A stretch of DNA of 64,000 nucleotides from Streptococcus parasanguinis CC87K (GCF_000507765.1 NZ_KI669401.1:620001-684000); one strand, 5' to 3'; positions 1-8,543 are shown, counted from the first letter of the stretch. Numbers and translations: made by a program. Notes: generated by a model from the sequence alone, not told the origin.

Positions 1-64
1 AAGAGACAAATTTTTCCTTCAAAACCTTTTCGAGGATAAACTGTTTTCGTTCAGATTTAAGCAT
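1..64 (-). CDS. DeoR-family regulator, N-terminal fragment
   Basis: Only the first 21 codons lie in the window (the gene runs off the left edge on the minus strand). The translation begins MLKSERKQFILEKVLKE, the usual start of the DeoR/LacR/FruR winged-helix family, which represses sugar-utilisation operons. ATG at 62-64 is preceded by a near-perfect Shine-Dalgarno sequence (AAGGAGGGG, about 66-75). A consensus promoter and a cre-like box lie just upstream, fitting a catabolite-regulated sugar operon, perhaps fructose. Which sugar is inference. Confidence 0.75.
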   Translation of the reverse strand, partial: MLKSERKQFILEKVLKEKFVS

Positions 65-76
65 TTCCCCTCCTTT

Positions 77-90
77 TGCAATCGATTACA
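77..90. promoter_or_regulatory. Putative CcpA cre box
   Basis: TGCAATCGATTACA matches the cre consensus TGWAANCGNTNWCA at all but one position. It lies between the -10 element (97-102) and the start codon of the DeoR-type gene, where CcpA binding would repress. The motif match is seen directly; function is inferred. Confidence 0.5.
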
Positions 91-96
91 AAAACT

Positions 97-124
97 ATTA
101 TACTCTATCTTTCAAAATTGTCAA
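97..124 (-). promoter_or_regulatory. Promoter of DeoR-type gene
   Basis: On the minus strand TTGACA (119-124) and TATAAT (97-102) are separated by 16 bases. Both hexamers are perfect consensus. Transcription would start near position 90, inside the cre-like box. Confidence 0.75.
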
Positions 125-173
125 CATTTTTTATCATTTTCTGTCATTTTCTTTCAAAAGATACAAAAGTGTA

Positions 174-227
174 CAAAAAAGAGTGGGAATGAACTCATTT
201 TGTTAAAAGAGTTCTTTTCCCACCCTC
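174..227 (-). terminator. Terminator of surface protein gene
   Basis: A long hairpin reading GTGGGAA/GAACTC on one arm and GAGTTC/TTCCCAC on the other, followed on the minus strand by a run of six T. It lies about 75 bases past the stop codon at 302. The arm sequence resembles the GTGGGACAGAA motif that recurs at 57091. Confidence 0.8.
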
Positions 228-301
228 ATAAGGTTTCTTCAGTTTTCTTTGAAGATTTTAAGCAATAAAGTTTCAAAGCATCCACTCTATCTCAGCTTGT
301 C

Positions 302-2623
302 TTAATCATTTCTTGAAGATTGTTTCTTTTTCTTGAAACCAAACAATCCAGCAAGTAGCCCAACGACAACACCTGTTGTTGCTGCTACATTTTTGGAGGA
401 ATCTCTCCCTGCCACAGCTTGGCTGTTTTCTTTTTTCGGTTTGATTTCTTCTACTTTCGCTTCTTGTTTTGAAGCTGGAGTAGCTTTTGGTGCTTGCACT
501 TGCGGACTATTGGTACTTGTTGGAAGAATTGTCGGCGTATCCGAGAAAGTTGTTGGATTGCTTGAACGAATATCCATTGGCATATCTGCTGCTTTTAAGA
601 TAGCTGGATCCATACGTGAGGCAAGATCTTCATATTGAGAATTCAACAGTTCCACGACATTTTGATAGGATTGTAATGTTGTAAATTCTTCTTCTAATTT
701 TTCTTTTTTATTTTCTAAATTAGCGACCGCAGCTGCTAAAACAGATTGGGCTTTGACCAATAATTCTGGAGCATTTTTAAAGTCAGAAAGACGTTTTTCT
801 GCAGCAGTTAGACGCTCTCGCGCTACTTTTAAAGCTTCATGTGCTTCTTGAACAACCTGCGCTTTTTCTGCTTCTTCCGCTCTTAAGAGAACTAATTTCT
901 CATGTGCAGCTGCTAACAAGTCTTTTGCTTTTTGAAGCGATACTTCTTTCGGCTGAATTGCCGCTTCAATCCTTCCACGCGATACCGCAAGAGTAGCCTT
1001 AGCCTTTTCAACCGCATGGTCCTTTCGAACAAGAAGGATTTTGTAGTTTTGGATGGTCTTTTGCACATTGGCTATCTCTATTTCGACATTCGAGTTGGAA
1101 TGGCGAGCATCTGCTAACTTGCCTTGCAAGATGATCATTTGAGACTCTTGATTAGCCTTGTCTAACTTAAGATTGGCCACTTCATCAGACTTGGCTTTTA
1201 CATCTGCTCTTGTCGTGGTAGCCCCTGCCCCCTGACGCAATTGTTGAGCCAATTCGCTGGTAGTCACAGCCGAGGTGACCGGACTGTGCAGGAAGGCTGC
1301 TTCAGACATCGCATTAGTTGGGTCATAAGCAACAGATAGAGCAGTGGCTTTGTTATCTAGCATTTGCAGGTAATGACCAACTTTGGCAAAGGCTTCTGCT
1401 CCAATCTTCATATAGATATCGTTGGCATCAATCTGTGTTTCATCTGTTGACAGACCATATTGAGCAGCCATTTTTTGGTAGGTTGCTTTTTCATTGAACC
1501 AAAAATCCACCGCGCCAGCAGGAGAGAATCCATATGCAACATTTTCGTTTGGCAAATACTTAAACATATGCCAATTAGCTTTTTTGAAATATTCTAACTG
1601 TACTTGGCTAGCAGGAAAAGAATAAGGATCAAGTTTCAATTCTGGCAGCCCTGCATTCCGACGATAAGCATTGATAGCATCCGCAATTTCAAGAGCCCGT
1701 AGATTAGCTTGCAAGGATGCAGACTCTCCAACTGTCAAGCCGTCTTCTTCACGACTACGCTTGTATAAGGCTAAGGCACTCGCTGCAGCTTCATTGCCAT
1801 TGTTAGCTAAGTGTTGCAAATAGCCTTCATAAGTTGCTTGACTCAACTGAGCCGGGCTACTAGCAGCCGCTTGTTCTAAGGCAGCTAGCTCAGCTTCTTT
1901 AGTTGCAATGACAGCTTTCAAATCAGTGAGACGTGTTTGGGCTAATTGAATGTCGCTCTCAATTTGAGCCACTGTATCTGAACCATTTTGCTGGCTAGCT
2001 TGCAAGGTTGCAAGGTAATTTTGAGATTCTCGGATACTTTGCTCGACTTGACTTTGCTCCAACAAGGCCTGATTTAGCACATTCTCATCATTCGATATTG
2101 GTGCTTTTGCCTGATTTAATTCATTTTGAGCTACATCGACCAAAGATTGCTGAGCCGTGACCTGATTTTCCTGCTGACGAACAGCCTCTACAATTTGATC
2201 ATGTGCATCTTCCGCTTCTCTAACCTTATTTTCTTCGATGGTGACATAGGCTTGAGCTACTTTTACATCATTTTCTGCTTTCTCAATTTTCGCATCCGAA
2301 GTTGTCGCAATGAGGTCTTCGGCATCCGTAACTGCATGTTTCTTCTCTTCTAATTCCTGTCCAGCTACTTTGACTGCTGTTTGAGCCTCCATTACTTTTT
2401 GCTCTTGGTAATGTACATCTTTTACCGCTTGTCCTTTTTGAGCCGTAATTTGTTTCAATTCATCAACTGTAATTGGTTTTTCGACTACTTCCGTGCTATT
2501 GGTTTCTGCATTTTCATTTTGCTTGACTTCTTCCGCACTGGCCTTGTGCTGAAACATACCAGACAGTACCGTTGTTGCAGCAATTCCCGTCGTAAAAACC
2601 GATTTTCCTAATTTCTTTCCCAT
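302..2623 (-). CDS. SEC10/PgrA-like coiled-coil surface protein
   Basis: A 773-residue secreted protein of the streptococcal SEC10/PgrA surface family. ATG at 2623 is chosen over an upstream in-frame start at 2653 because it has an ideal GGAGGTGA ribosome binding site. A signal peptide (MGKKLGKSVFTTG..., cleavage near ASA-EE) is followed by an alpha-helical coiled coil (about 40-250), a central CAP/SCP-like segment (AINAYRRNAGLPEL, NENVAYGF, about 310-400) and a second long coiled coil (about 480-650). A Pro/Thr-rich stretch leads to a hydrophobic helix and a KKKK tail. The expected LPxTG motif is not visible just before that helix; LPTST occurs about 60 residues upstream of the helix. It is probably cell-surface and adhesive or wall-associated; the ligand is unknown. 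It stands alone, with its own terminator at 174-227. Confidence 0.8.
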   Translation of the reverse strand: MGKKLGKSVFTTGIAATTVLSGMFQHKASAEEVKQNENAETNSTEVVEKPITVDELKQITAQKGQAVKDVHYQEQKVMEAQTAVKVAGQELEEKKHAVTDAEDLIATTSDAKIEKAENDVKVAQAYVTIEENKVREAEDAHDQIVEAVRQQENQVTAQQSLVDVAQNELNQAKAPISNDENVLNQALLEQSQVEQSIRESQNYLATLQASQQNGSDTVAQIESDIQLAQTRLTDLKAVIATKEAELAALEQAAASSPAQLSQATYEGYLQHLANNGNEAAASALALYKRSREEDGLTVGESASLQANLRALEIADAINAYRRNAGLPELKLDPYSFPASQVQLEYFKKANWHMFKYLPNENVAYGFSPAGAVDFWFNEKATYQKMAAQYGLSTDETQIDANDIYMKIGAEAFAKVGHYLQMLDNKATALSVAYDPTNAMSEAAFLHSPVTSAVTTSELAQQLRQGAGATTTRADVKAKSDEVANLKLDKANQESQMIILQGKLADARHSNSNVEIEIANVQKTIQNYKILLVRKDHAVEKAKATLAVSRGRIEAAIQPKEVSLQKAKDLLAAAHEKLVLLRAEEAEKAQVVQEAHEALKVARERLTAAEKRLSDFKNAPELLVKAQSVLAAAVANLENKKEKLEEEFTTLQSYQNVVELLNSQYEDLASRMDPAILKAADMPMDIRSSNPTTFSDTPTILPTSTNSPQVQAPKATPASKQEAKVEEIKPKKENSQAVAGRDSSKNVAATTGVVVGLLAGLFGFKKKKQSSRND

Positions 2624-2735
2624 TAAATCACCTCCAAAACTAAATCTTTTCAAAAAGTTTTTCTACCTTTTAGGATACCACATTTTGTTACCAATAACTA
2701 GTAGTAGGAAAAAGTTTTTTTGTATCATTTTAGTG

Positions 2736-2760
2736 TAAAAGAAAAACAGCTAACGCTGTT
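2736..2760 (-). terminator. Intrinsic terminator of an unassigned minus-strand transcript
   Basis: AACAGC-GTTA-GCTGTT followed by TTTCTTTT on the minus strand is a compact rho-independent terminator. No gene ends here: trmD already has its own terminator at 2876-2915. It may therefore end a small RNA encoded between about 2765 and 2860. Confidence 0.55.
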
Positions 2761-2762
2761 GT

Positions 2763-2850
2763 AGAATGGTAACAAACCCTACCAGCAATGGAAAATTTGT
2801 TTGGGTACCTTATAGTTAAACCACTTAGGAAATCTGATGTAGTGCCATTC
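2763..2850 (-). ncRNA. Possible small structured RNA
   Basis: AGAATGG (2763-2769) and CCATTCT (2844-2850) can pair to close about 75 bases. Inside, AACAAA and TTTGTT can also pair. An intrinsic terminator follows on the minus strand. No convincing ORF or consensus promoter was found, so this could be an sRNA, a processed RNA or a decayed repeat. The call rests on structure only. Confidence 0.25.
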
Positions 2851-2875
2851 TTAAGAGTTTTTAACTTTCCCCAGT

Positions 2876-2915
2876 AAAAGAAAAAGATTAAAGAAAATTA
2901 CTTTTTCTTCAATCT
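2876..2915 (-). terminator. trmD operon terminator
   Basis: Hairpin with arms AGATTAAAGAAA (2885-2896) and TTTCTTCAATCT (2904-2915), followed on the minus strand by a T-rich tract. It begins 17 bases after the trmD stop codon. Confidence 0.8.
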
Positions 2916-2931
2916 AAAAATGCCGACACTA

Positions 2932-3648
2932 TTAGTCTTCCTGTTTAATTTGCTCCAACATTTTCTCTTCTTCTGCTGTCAACTCATAGTTTTCTAGCAA
3001 GTCTGGCCGACGCTCCAAGGTCTTTTTCAAACTCTGATAGAGGCGCCACTGACGAATATTTTCATGGTGACCGCTCATGAGAACATCTGGAACCGTCATC
3101 CCTCTGTAATCATAAGGTCGTGTGTATTGAGGATATTCTAGAAGACCAGAGGAGAAACTGTCATCCTGGTGACTGGACTCTTTTCCGATCACTTCTGGAA
3201 TCAAACGAACTGTCGCATCAATCATGGTCATGGCCGCTAACTCGCCACCTGTCAAAACATAATCTCCAAGAGAAATTTCATCCGTCACCAAGGTTTTGAT
3301 CCTCTCGTCGTATCCCTCGTAGTGACCACAGATAAAGATCAATTCTTCTTCCTGAGCCAACTCTTCTGCGTAGGCTTGATCAAAGGTCCGACCAGCAGGA
3401 TCCAGTAAAATCACGCGCGGATTCTTTTTCTCAATCGCATCAAAGGTATCAAAAATCGGTTGAGCTCGTAAGAGCATGCCTTGCCCGCCACCATAGGGTT
3501 CATCGTCCACATGGCGCGCTTTCTCCGCGTTTTCACGGAAATTATGGTAGTTGATCTCGAGAAGTCCCTTTTCACGCGCCTTTCCGACGATGGAATGCTC
3601 AAGAGGAGAAAACATCTCTGGAAAGAGGGTTAAAATATCAATCTTCAT
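2932..3648 (-). CDS. trmD: tRNA (guanine37-N1)-methyltransferase
   Basis: Methylates G37 next to the anticodon of tRNAs reading CNN codons, using S-adenosylmethionine, and so prevents +1 frameshifting. The 238-residue protein begins [13 protein letters not shown] and carries the trefoil-knot SPOUT signature residues ([13 protein letters not shown], about 146-158) and [10 protein letters not shown]. Length and sequence are typical of the family. The start overlaps the 3' end of rimM by 11 bases, so the two are translationally coupled, as in other streptococci. A terminator follows at 2876-2915. Confidence 0.97.
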   Translation of the reverse strand: MKIDILTLFPEMFSPLEHSIVGKAREKGLLEINYHNFRENAEKARHVDDEPYGGGQGMLLRAQPIFDTFDAIEKKNPRVILLDPAGRTFDQAYAEELAQEEELIFICGHYEGYDERIKTLVTDEISLGDYVLTGGELAAMTMIDATVRLIPEVIGKESSHQDDSFSSGLLEYPQYTRPYDYRGMTVPDVLMSGHHENIRQWRLYQSLKKTLERRPDLLENYELTAEEEKMLEQIKQED

Positions 3649-4156
3649 CGTCTAACCCTTCTAAGATATCTACATCAACCCGGTTTCCTGGGATATCGAT
3701 ATTTAAGACTACAGGTGGGATATATGGCAAAAGAAGATCGCGTTTTCCTTTGCGTTTAACGACCCAGACATCATTGGCACCTGGTTGCAGGATTTCCTTG
3801 ATCTGACCGATTAGCTGGTCGTTTTCGTAAACATCAAGGCCGATGATCTCATGGTAATAAAATTCGCCCTCATCCAAATCCGTCAAGTCTTCTTCTGCAA
3901 CCTTGAGGCTAAAACCCTTGAACTTTTCGATGGCATTGATATGGTACATATCCTTAAACTTGATGATATCAAAGTTCTTGTGCTTACGGTGACTGGCAAT
4001 GGTCACTGTTTGGACAAACTGATCCTTCTCATCGAAGAGAGCCAACTCCGCTCCTTTTTTAAAGCGCTCTTCCGCAAAGTCTGTCACAGACAAGACCCGC
4101 ATCTCCCCTTGTAAGCCTTGGGTATTGACAATTTTCCCAACGTTAAAATAATTCAT
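3638..4156 (-). CDS. rimM: Ribosome maturation factor RimM
   Basis: A 172-residue assembly factor that binds the 30S head and ribosomal protein S19 during maturation of the 3' domain of 16S rRNA. It starts [19 protein letters not shown], the family N-terminus, and has the PRC-barrel C-terminal half ending in the conserved [15 protein letters not shown] and VDILEGL segments. It lies upstream of trmD with overlapping reading frames. Unlike the compact rpsP-rimM-trmD order elsewhere, khpA, a MazG-like gene and an alpha/beta hydrolase lie between rpsP and rimM. Confidence 0.97.
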   Translation of the reverse strand: MNYFNVGKIVNTQGLQGEMRVLSVTDFAEERFKKGAELALFDEKDQFVQTVTIASHRKHKNFDIIKFKDMYHINAIEKFKGFSLKVAEEDLTDLDEGEFYYHEIIGLDVYENDQLIGQIKEILQPGANDVWVVKRKGKRDLLLPYIPPVVLNIDIPGNRVDVDILEGLDDED

Positions 4157-4192
4157 TTTATTCTTTACATTCCTCTTTTAATTAATTTATCT

Positions 4193-5014
4193 CTACAGTT
4201 CTCTAATAAGAGCTGCAATTTTTTCCGATTCTGACCACTGTAGATAGTGGTGGTTTCCACCTAGAATGAGTTTTGTATTAGAATTACAATATTCTGAATC
4301 TCTGTACTCTTTTTCTCTATACGCCTGACAAAATACGAAAACAGGAATATTATCTGCTAAGGACAAACTATCAAAATCTTCAGCGGTAATATTTACAGAT
4401 ATCTGAAATCCAGGAACTTGCTTTTCCAATTCCAAGCCCTTTTCTTCCATCAATTCCCAAATCAGTCTGTCATTTTCAGGTTCAAATGTCGCTTGTGTTA
4501 GTCCCTTAAAATAATTTTCCGGACCACATTCTTCGATCATTCTCATTTGCTCTTCCATTTCTGGATAAGGATTTTTTGAAAAATCAGCAAACATTATATT
4601 TTTTGTTGTTGGTTCAATTGCTATCAAAGCTTGACACTTAATTGGTTTACTCATTAACTTTAAAGCCAAAACACCACTTAAACTATGAACACAAAGTATA
4701 TAATTGGAAATTTCCAATCCCTTCAGGATTTCGTATACCGCTTCAACAAGATTATCCAAATTAAATCCTGTTTGACTATGAATCGGACTCCTACCTGTAT
4801 TCGGAAAATCAATCGTTAAGTAACCTATTGAGGAAGGAAGTTTTTCAAGTATTGGTAGGAAATTTTCATAACTTGGTATCAAACCAGCACCATTTAAACA
4901 AACTAGTACTTTATTTCTCTTTTTATAAGTAACAGAGAGACAACCAATCTTTGTAGTTACTTCAAATCGGTTCATATCAAAATAACTCTTTCTAAACAAC
5001 AATTCACTTAACAT
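4193..5014 (-). CDS. Alpha/beta hydrolase
   Basis: A 273-residue protein with an alpha/beta-hydrolase fold: NGAGLIPSYENF after strand 3 (oxyanion region), DFPNTGRS (about 69-76), nucleophile elbow VHSLSG with Ser111, and a late GGNHH (about 252-256) supplying the catalytic His. The substrate cannot be told. The gene is visibly more AT-rich than rimM and trmD and separates them from the upstream genes, suggesting later insertion. The ribosome binding site before ATG 5014 is weak; an internal ATG (residue 14) is a possible alternative start. Confidence 0.75.
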   Translation of the reverse strand: MLSELLFRKSYFDMNRFEVTTKIGCLSVTYKKRNKVLVCLNGAGLIPSYENFLPILEKLPSSIGYLTIDFPNTGRSPIHSQTGFNLDNLVEAVYEILKGLEISNYILCVHSLSGVLALKLMSKPIKCQALIAIEPTTKNIMFADFSKNPYPEMEEQMRMIEECGPENYFKGLTQATFEPENDRLIWELMEEKGLELEKQVPGFQISVNITAEDFDSLSLADNIPVFVFCQAYREKEYRDSEYCNSNTKLILGGNHHYLQWSESEKIAALIREL

Positions 5015-5050
5015 TCTTAGGTTTTATTTTATCACGTTCAAGGGATTTTC

Positions 5051-5383
5051 TCAAATGCTCTTTTTTGCTAAAAAGCCTTCCAAATCTTGTTCATGCTGAT
5101 ACTTGATGGCTGCCTTCTTGTCTTTTTCAAAAATGGTCTTCGTTAGGTCGATATGGTTGATAGCTGCAATTGCCACTGTGTAGTGAATGATATCTGCCAA
5201 CTCCTTTGCCAATTCCTCGTTTGAATCTTGGACACCTTCTTTTCTACCTGAACGCCCATTTAAAACCTCAGCGACTTCTCCAACTTCTTCTACTAGTTTG
5301 ATAAAAAGTCCTTCTTCTGTTCTAGATTGTTGGTAATGATCAAGTAAGTATTCCTCTAGTTGTCTAACTGTTAAATCTCTCAT
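5051..5383 (-). CDS. MazG-like nucleotide pyrophosphohydrolase
   Basis: A protein of about 110 residues of the all-alpha NTP pyrophosphatase (MazG/phosphoribosyl-ATP pyrophosphatase-like) superfamily, which hydrolyses NTP or dNTP to NMP and pyrophosphate. The metal-binding signature is visible as KLVEEVGEVAEVL followed by ELAKELADIIHY. ATG at 5383 is preferred because AAGGAGAAGG lies directly before it; the frame remains open to a TTG at 5398. It lies just downstream of the khpA terminator. House-cleaning of non-canonical nucleotides is the family role; the exact substrate is unknown. Confidence 0.85.
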   Translation of the reverse strand: MRDLTVRQLEEYLLDHYQQSRTEEGLFIKLVEEVGEVAEVLNGRSGRKEGVQDSNEELAKELADIIHYTVAIAAINHIDLTKTIFEKDKKAAIKYQHEQDLEGFLAKKSI

Positions 5384-5395
5384 TCCTTCTCCTTG

Positions 5396-5426
5396 CAAAA
5401 AAAAAGCGAGACCTTGTCCCGCTTTT
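5396..5426 (-). terminator. khpA terminator
   Basis: AAAAGCG-GAC/GTC-CGCTTTT stem with one mismatch, followed on the minus strand by a run of T. It lies directly after the khpA stop codon. Confidence 0.8.
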
Positions 5427-5427
5427 C

Positions 5428-5667
5428 TTATTTTTCGTCAATAACGATTCTTACTTTTTTATCTTCAGTTGGGACAGAGTAGACAATCGTTCTTATCGCA
5501 GAAATGGTGCGACCTTTCCGACCGATCACTCGACCAACATCGCTAGGATCAAGGTCAAGGTGGTACTCCAAGAATTCAGGAGTATCTTCGATCTTGATGG
5601 TTAAGGCATCCGGTTGTGAAATCAAGGGTTTCACAATTGCAATAATAAGATTTTCAATCGTATCCAT
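5428..5667 (-). CDS. khpA: KH-domain RNA-binding protein KhpA
   Basis: A 79-residue single KH domain protein. The RNA-binding GxxG loop is visible as VIGRKGRT (about 48-55), in the sequence [17 protein letters not shown]. In pneumococcus KhpA pairs with KhpB/EloR to regulate cell elongation and bind many RNAs. It lies 19 bases downstream of rpsP, almost certainly co-transcribed from the strong promoter at 6026-6053, and is followed by an intrinsic terminator. Confidence 0.95.
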   Translation of the reverse strand: MDTIENLIIAIVKPLISQPDALTIKIEDTPEFLEYHLDLDPSDVGRVIGRKGRTISAIRTIVYSVPTEDKKVRIVIDEK

Positions 5668-5686
5668 ACGTCAACCTACTTTATGA

Positions 5687-5959
5687 TTATTTTGAGAATT
5701 TAGAATCGTGGAATTTCTTCAAGACACCTTCTTTTGAAAGGATGTTGCGAACTGTATCTGAAGGTTGAGCTCCATCAGCCAACCATGCAAGAACGCGGTC
5801 TTCTTTCAAAGTAACTTGGTTTTCTTCAACAAGTGGATTGTATGTTCCAACTGTTTCGATGAAACGTCCATCACGTGGTGAACGTGAATCTGCTACGTTG
5901 ATACGGTAGTAAGGTTTTTTCTTAGAACCCATACGAGTCAAACGAATTTTAACTGCCAT
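5687..5959 (-). CDS. rpsP: 30S ribosomal protein S16
   Basis: A 90-residue S16, starting [26 protein letters not shown], which is diagnostic. It binds 16S rRNA early in 30S assembly. The length is typical for Firmicutes. It is first in the rpsP-khpA transcript, with a consensus promoter about 70 bases upstream of the ATG. Confidence 0.98.
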   Translation of the reverse strand: MAVKIRLTRMGSKKKPYYRINVADSRSPRDGRFIETVGTYNPLVEENQVTLKEDRVLAWLADGAQPSDTVRNILSKEGVLKKFHDSKFSK

Positions 5960-6025
5960 TTTTATAAGTCTCTTTTCTATATTTTAATTTTCGGTGAAAT
6001 AGACAAGCTATTTAGCACATGATCT

Positions 6026-6053
6026 ATTATAACACATTTTATAGACCTGTCAA
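6026..6053 (-). promoter_or_regulatory. rpsP-khpA promoter
   Basis: Minus-strand TTGACA (6048-6053), 16-base spacer, TATAAT (6026-6031). The -35 hexamer is part of an inverted repeat TGTCAAG-A7-CTTGACA, which could also form a hairpin ending the upstream HAD gene transcript. Confidence 0.85.
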
Positions 6054-6082
6054 GAAAAAAACTTGACACTATTAAAAATTTT

Positions 6083-6772
6083 TTATTTTCTCAGTAAATC
6101 GGCGATTTCTTGATAGTTGCTAACGGAATAAGTCGGCACTACCTGGCTGGTATTTTCCTTATGATTTGGATTATACCAGACGGTATCGATCCCCGCTGCA
6201 TTTCCTCCTGCGATATCTGCCGTCAAAGAATCTCCGATCATGAGGGTCTCTTCCTTGCTGAAACCTGGAATCAGTTGGCCAACTTTGTCAAAAAATGCAG
6301 GTTCTGGTTTCTGAGTATGAAGCTGTTCAGAGATAAAGACCTCTTTGAAATAAGAAGCAATTGTAGAATGAGCCAAGCGACCTTCTTGAATGGCAGTCAC
6401 TCCATTCGTTGCGCCATAGAGCTGGTAACCCGCTTTTTCAAGTCGAGCCAGTAAGTCCTCCGCACCGGGGAAAGACTGCCCCTGAAGACTAATGTAATCT
6501 TGGTAGCGAAGAGCCATCTCAGCCCCATCAACCGTGATCCCAAAGTGGGCAAACCCAATCGCAAACCGACTATCCACTAGCTCTTGCTTGATCAACTTCT
6601 TTTGCTCCAAATCCTTCCAGAGCCCTTGGTTCATGGGTTTGTAGTAATCCTTAAAGGCCTGTACATCTGGAAAATTCATGTCTTCTAACATCTGCGTCAA
6701 GGCTGTTTCTTCAGCAGAATCAAAGTCCAACAAGGTATGGTCCAAATCAAAAAGTAAAAATGTATATGCCAT
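6083..6772 (-). CDS. YjjG-type HAD hydrolase / 5'-nucleotidase
   Basis: A 229-residue HAD-superfamily phosphatase. Motif I is FDLDHTLLDFD (Asp8 nucleophile, Asp10 acid/base), motif II lies in YGATNGV, motif III Lys in HTQKPEP, and motif IV is MIGDSLTADIAGG. A helical cap follows motif I. The sequence pattern is that of YjjG/YfnB family noncanonical pyrimidine nucleotide 5'-nucleotidases. The substrate is inferred from family only. The upstream ribosome binding site is GGGGAACTG before ATG 6772. Confidence 0.85.
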   Translation of the reverse strand: MAYTFLLFDLDHTLLDFDSAEETALTQMLEDMNFPDVQAFKDYYKPMNQGLWKDLEQKKLIKQELVDSRFAIGFAHFGITVDGAEMALRYQDYISLQGQSFPGAEDLLARLEKAGYQLYGATNGVTAIQEGRLAHSTIASYFKEVFISEQLHTQKPEPAFFDKVGQLIPGFSKEETLMIGDSLTADIAGGNAAGIDTVWYNPNHKENTSQVVPTYSVSNYQEIADLLRK

Positions 6773-6852
6773 TACAGTTCCCCATTATATTCTTTAAAAT
6801 ATTTGGAATACAGATAAATAATTAAGTTGGTTACATAATTTAATAAAAATTA

Positions 6853-7839
6853 TTAATTATCTCTTGGAATTCCCCATAAATCTTCAAAAAATTCTTCATT
6901 TGAATTAATTTCTATTCTCAATTTCTCATCATAAAAAGGTTTAATATTTCCCCTAGATAAATATTTTGAAGCAGAACTTCTTTTAGTTAGAACATCTATG
7001 TGATCATTGTATTTTAAACCCAATAATTCAAAGTAATTATTCAAAAATTCTTCCCTAAAATGTCTATTGTTTTTCCTTAAAAAAATTCTTAATTTAGTTG
7101 AATTTCTTATAACATAGGTTAACAAACAAACCATCCAAATTTGACTCGGTAATATCTTTTTTAGTTGAAAATAATCCTTCAATGCTTTGGTCATTTTATA
7201 TCCTTTTTGCCACTCAGTCTCGTTTTCAGAGGCATAAGGGAAAAATTCCCAAAGAGCAACTGGTGTAACCTCATCCTTATTAAAAATCATATTATAATGA
7301 GAATTTCTTAAATCATTATGATCCTTCATATTTGCATAGAACAACCCTTGACTGCCAAAATAGTAATCATTTTTTAGAATACTCCTTGTGTTGTCAAATG
7401 GTCTCTTATATACTGATGCATCTAATCCATAAGGGGGATGTTTAACAGACATTTTAGGATTAATTCCAAGAATTATAACCTTAGGATTAATAAAATTACC
7501 ATCAAACGCCTGTTCATAATCTTTAAATCTAGATTGTATTATTTCTTTAGAATTAGAATCTTTTTCTAACAATTCTTCTATATTCTCTATCAATAATTCA
7601 CCTAAGATATTACAATCTGATTGTGCTAAAGAATTAAAATAATATTTATCCTTTGTATAGCCAGCCGTCTTCCAAGGATTTGAACATTCTATTTCAAACC
7701 TTAAATTTTCGTTAAAGGATTTATTATCTTTAAGAATTTCATCAAAAATTTTTAGATATGTATCATAATAATATTTCGCTTTATTGTAATCAGGATCACT
7801 AATTTTAAATATATGATTATACTTGTCTTTCAGATTCAT
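6853..7839 (-). CDS. AT-rich hypothetical protein with GxNP motif
   Basis: A 328-residue protein that I do not recognise as a named family. A hydrophobic strand followed by LGINPK (124-129) resembles motif 1 of the uracil-DNA glycosylase superfamily (GxNPG), and ALWEFFPYAS lies some 70 residues later. A confident C-terminal HPS-type motif was not found, so a UDG-like fold is only a suggestion. The gene is strongly AT-rich and Lys/Asn/Ile-rich compared with its neighbours, is flanked by AT-rich spacers (6775-6852 and 7840-8000), and stands alone with its own ribosome binding site (AAGGAAG before ATG 7839). These features suggest recent acquisition. It could be a phage-defence or DNA-repair gene; the evidence for that is thin. 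Confidence 0.7.
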   Translation of the reverse strand: MNLKDKYNHIFKISDPDYNKAKYYYDTYLKIFDEILKDNKSFNENLRFEIECSNPWKTAGYTKDKYYFNSLAQSDCNILGELLIENIEELLEKDSNSKEIIQSRFKDYEQAFDGNFINPKVIILGINPKMSVKHPPYGLDASVYKRPFDNTRSILKNDYYFGSQGLFYANMKDHNDLRNSHYNMIFNKDEVTPVALWEFFPYASENETEWQKGYKMTKALKDYFQLKKILPSQIWMVCLLTYVIRNSTKLRIFLRKNNRHFREEFLNNYFELLGLKYNDHIDVLTKRSSASKYLSRGNIKPFYDEKLRIEINSNEEFFEDLWGIPRDN

Positions 7840-8000
7840 TTAACTTCCTTTTCCATTATTGAACATTTTTTAAAAATCTATATCTAATAAAATTCTAATT
7901 AGTTATATTATTGATCATATTGAATTATAAAAATTAATTCTACAAAATAGAAATTAATTATCTCTCAAACATTTTTTTAAAAACAAATACAAACATACAA

Positions 8001-8495
8001 TTACAAACGATCCTTTAATTTTTCTACAAATAAATAAGCCGCTGGGCAAGTGAGGGTATTCTTGATGGTCAGATGGTTGATCTGATAAATCTTCTTTCGA
8101 TCTGTGTGAGGGAATTCCCGACAAGCTTTTGGGCGAACATCATAGATGGAACAGAGATTGTCCCCACCAAGAAAGGGGCAAGGCATGGATTTAAAAACCT
8201 TGTCCCCATCTTCGTCAACTTGAAGAAATTCTGCTTCAAAGGCAGGAAGCTTCATCTTGAAATACTTGGCAATCCGCGTGATATCGGCTTCCTTAAAATC
8301 GGGCCCTAAGGTCTTGCAGCAATTAGCACAAGCCGTACAGTCGATTTCTTGGAAAACTTCATCGTGAATTTCTTGCGCAATTTTATCTAAATTCTTAGGT
8401 GGCTTCTTCTTGAGATTTGCCAATACCTTGCGATGCTCCTTTTGCTTTTGGAGAGCTAACTGATGGTATTTTTCAATATCAATTTCCTGTGTCAT
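8001..8495 (-). CDS. YkgJ-family cysteine cluster protein
   Basis: A 164-residue protein of the YkgJ/FliB zinc- or iron-cluster family. Its conserved cysteines are visible as CTACANCC near residue 55, then CPFL, CSIYDVRPKAC and CREFP. The cluster CxxCxxCC followed by PCPFLxxxxCxIYxxRPxxCRxFP is the family hallmark. The biochemical role is not well defined; related proteins act in lysine N-methylation or metal binding. It is a single gene between AT-rich spacer and the lipoprotein terminator. Confidence 0.85.
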   Translation of the reverse strand: MTQEIDIEKYHQLALQKQKEHRKVLANLKKKPPKNLDKIAQEIHDEVFQEIDCTACANCCKTLGPDFKEADITRIAKYFKMKLPAFEAEFLQVDEDGDKVFKSMPCPFLGGDNLCSIYDVRPKACREFPHTDRKKIYQINHLTIKNTLTCPAAYLFVEKLKDRL

Positions 8496-8543
8496 CCTCT
8501 ATTTCCTCTTCTAAACAATAGAAAGATTATACCACAAAGACTC

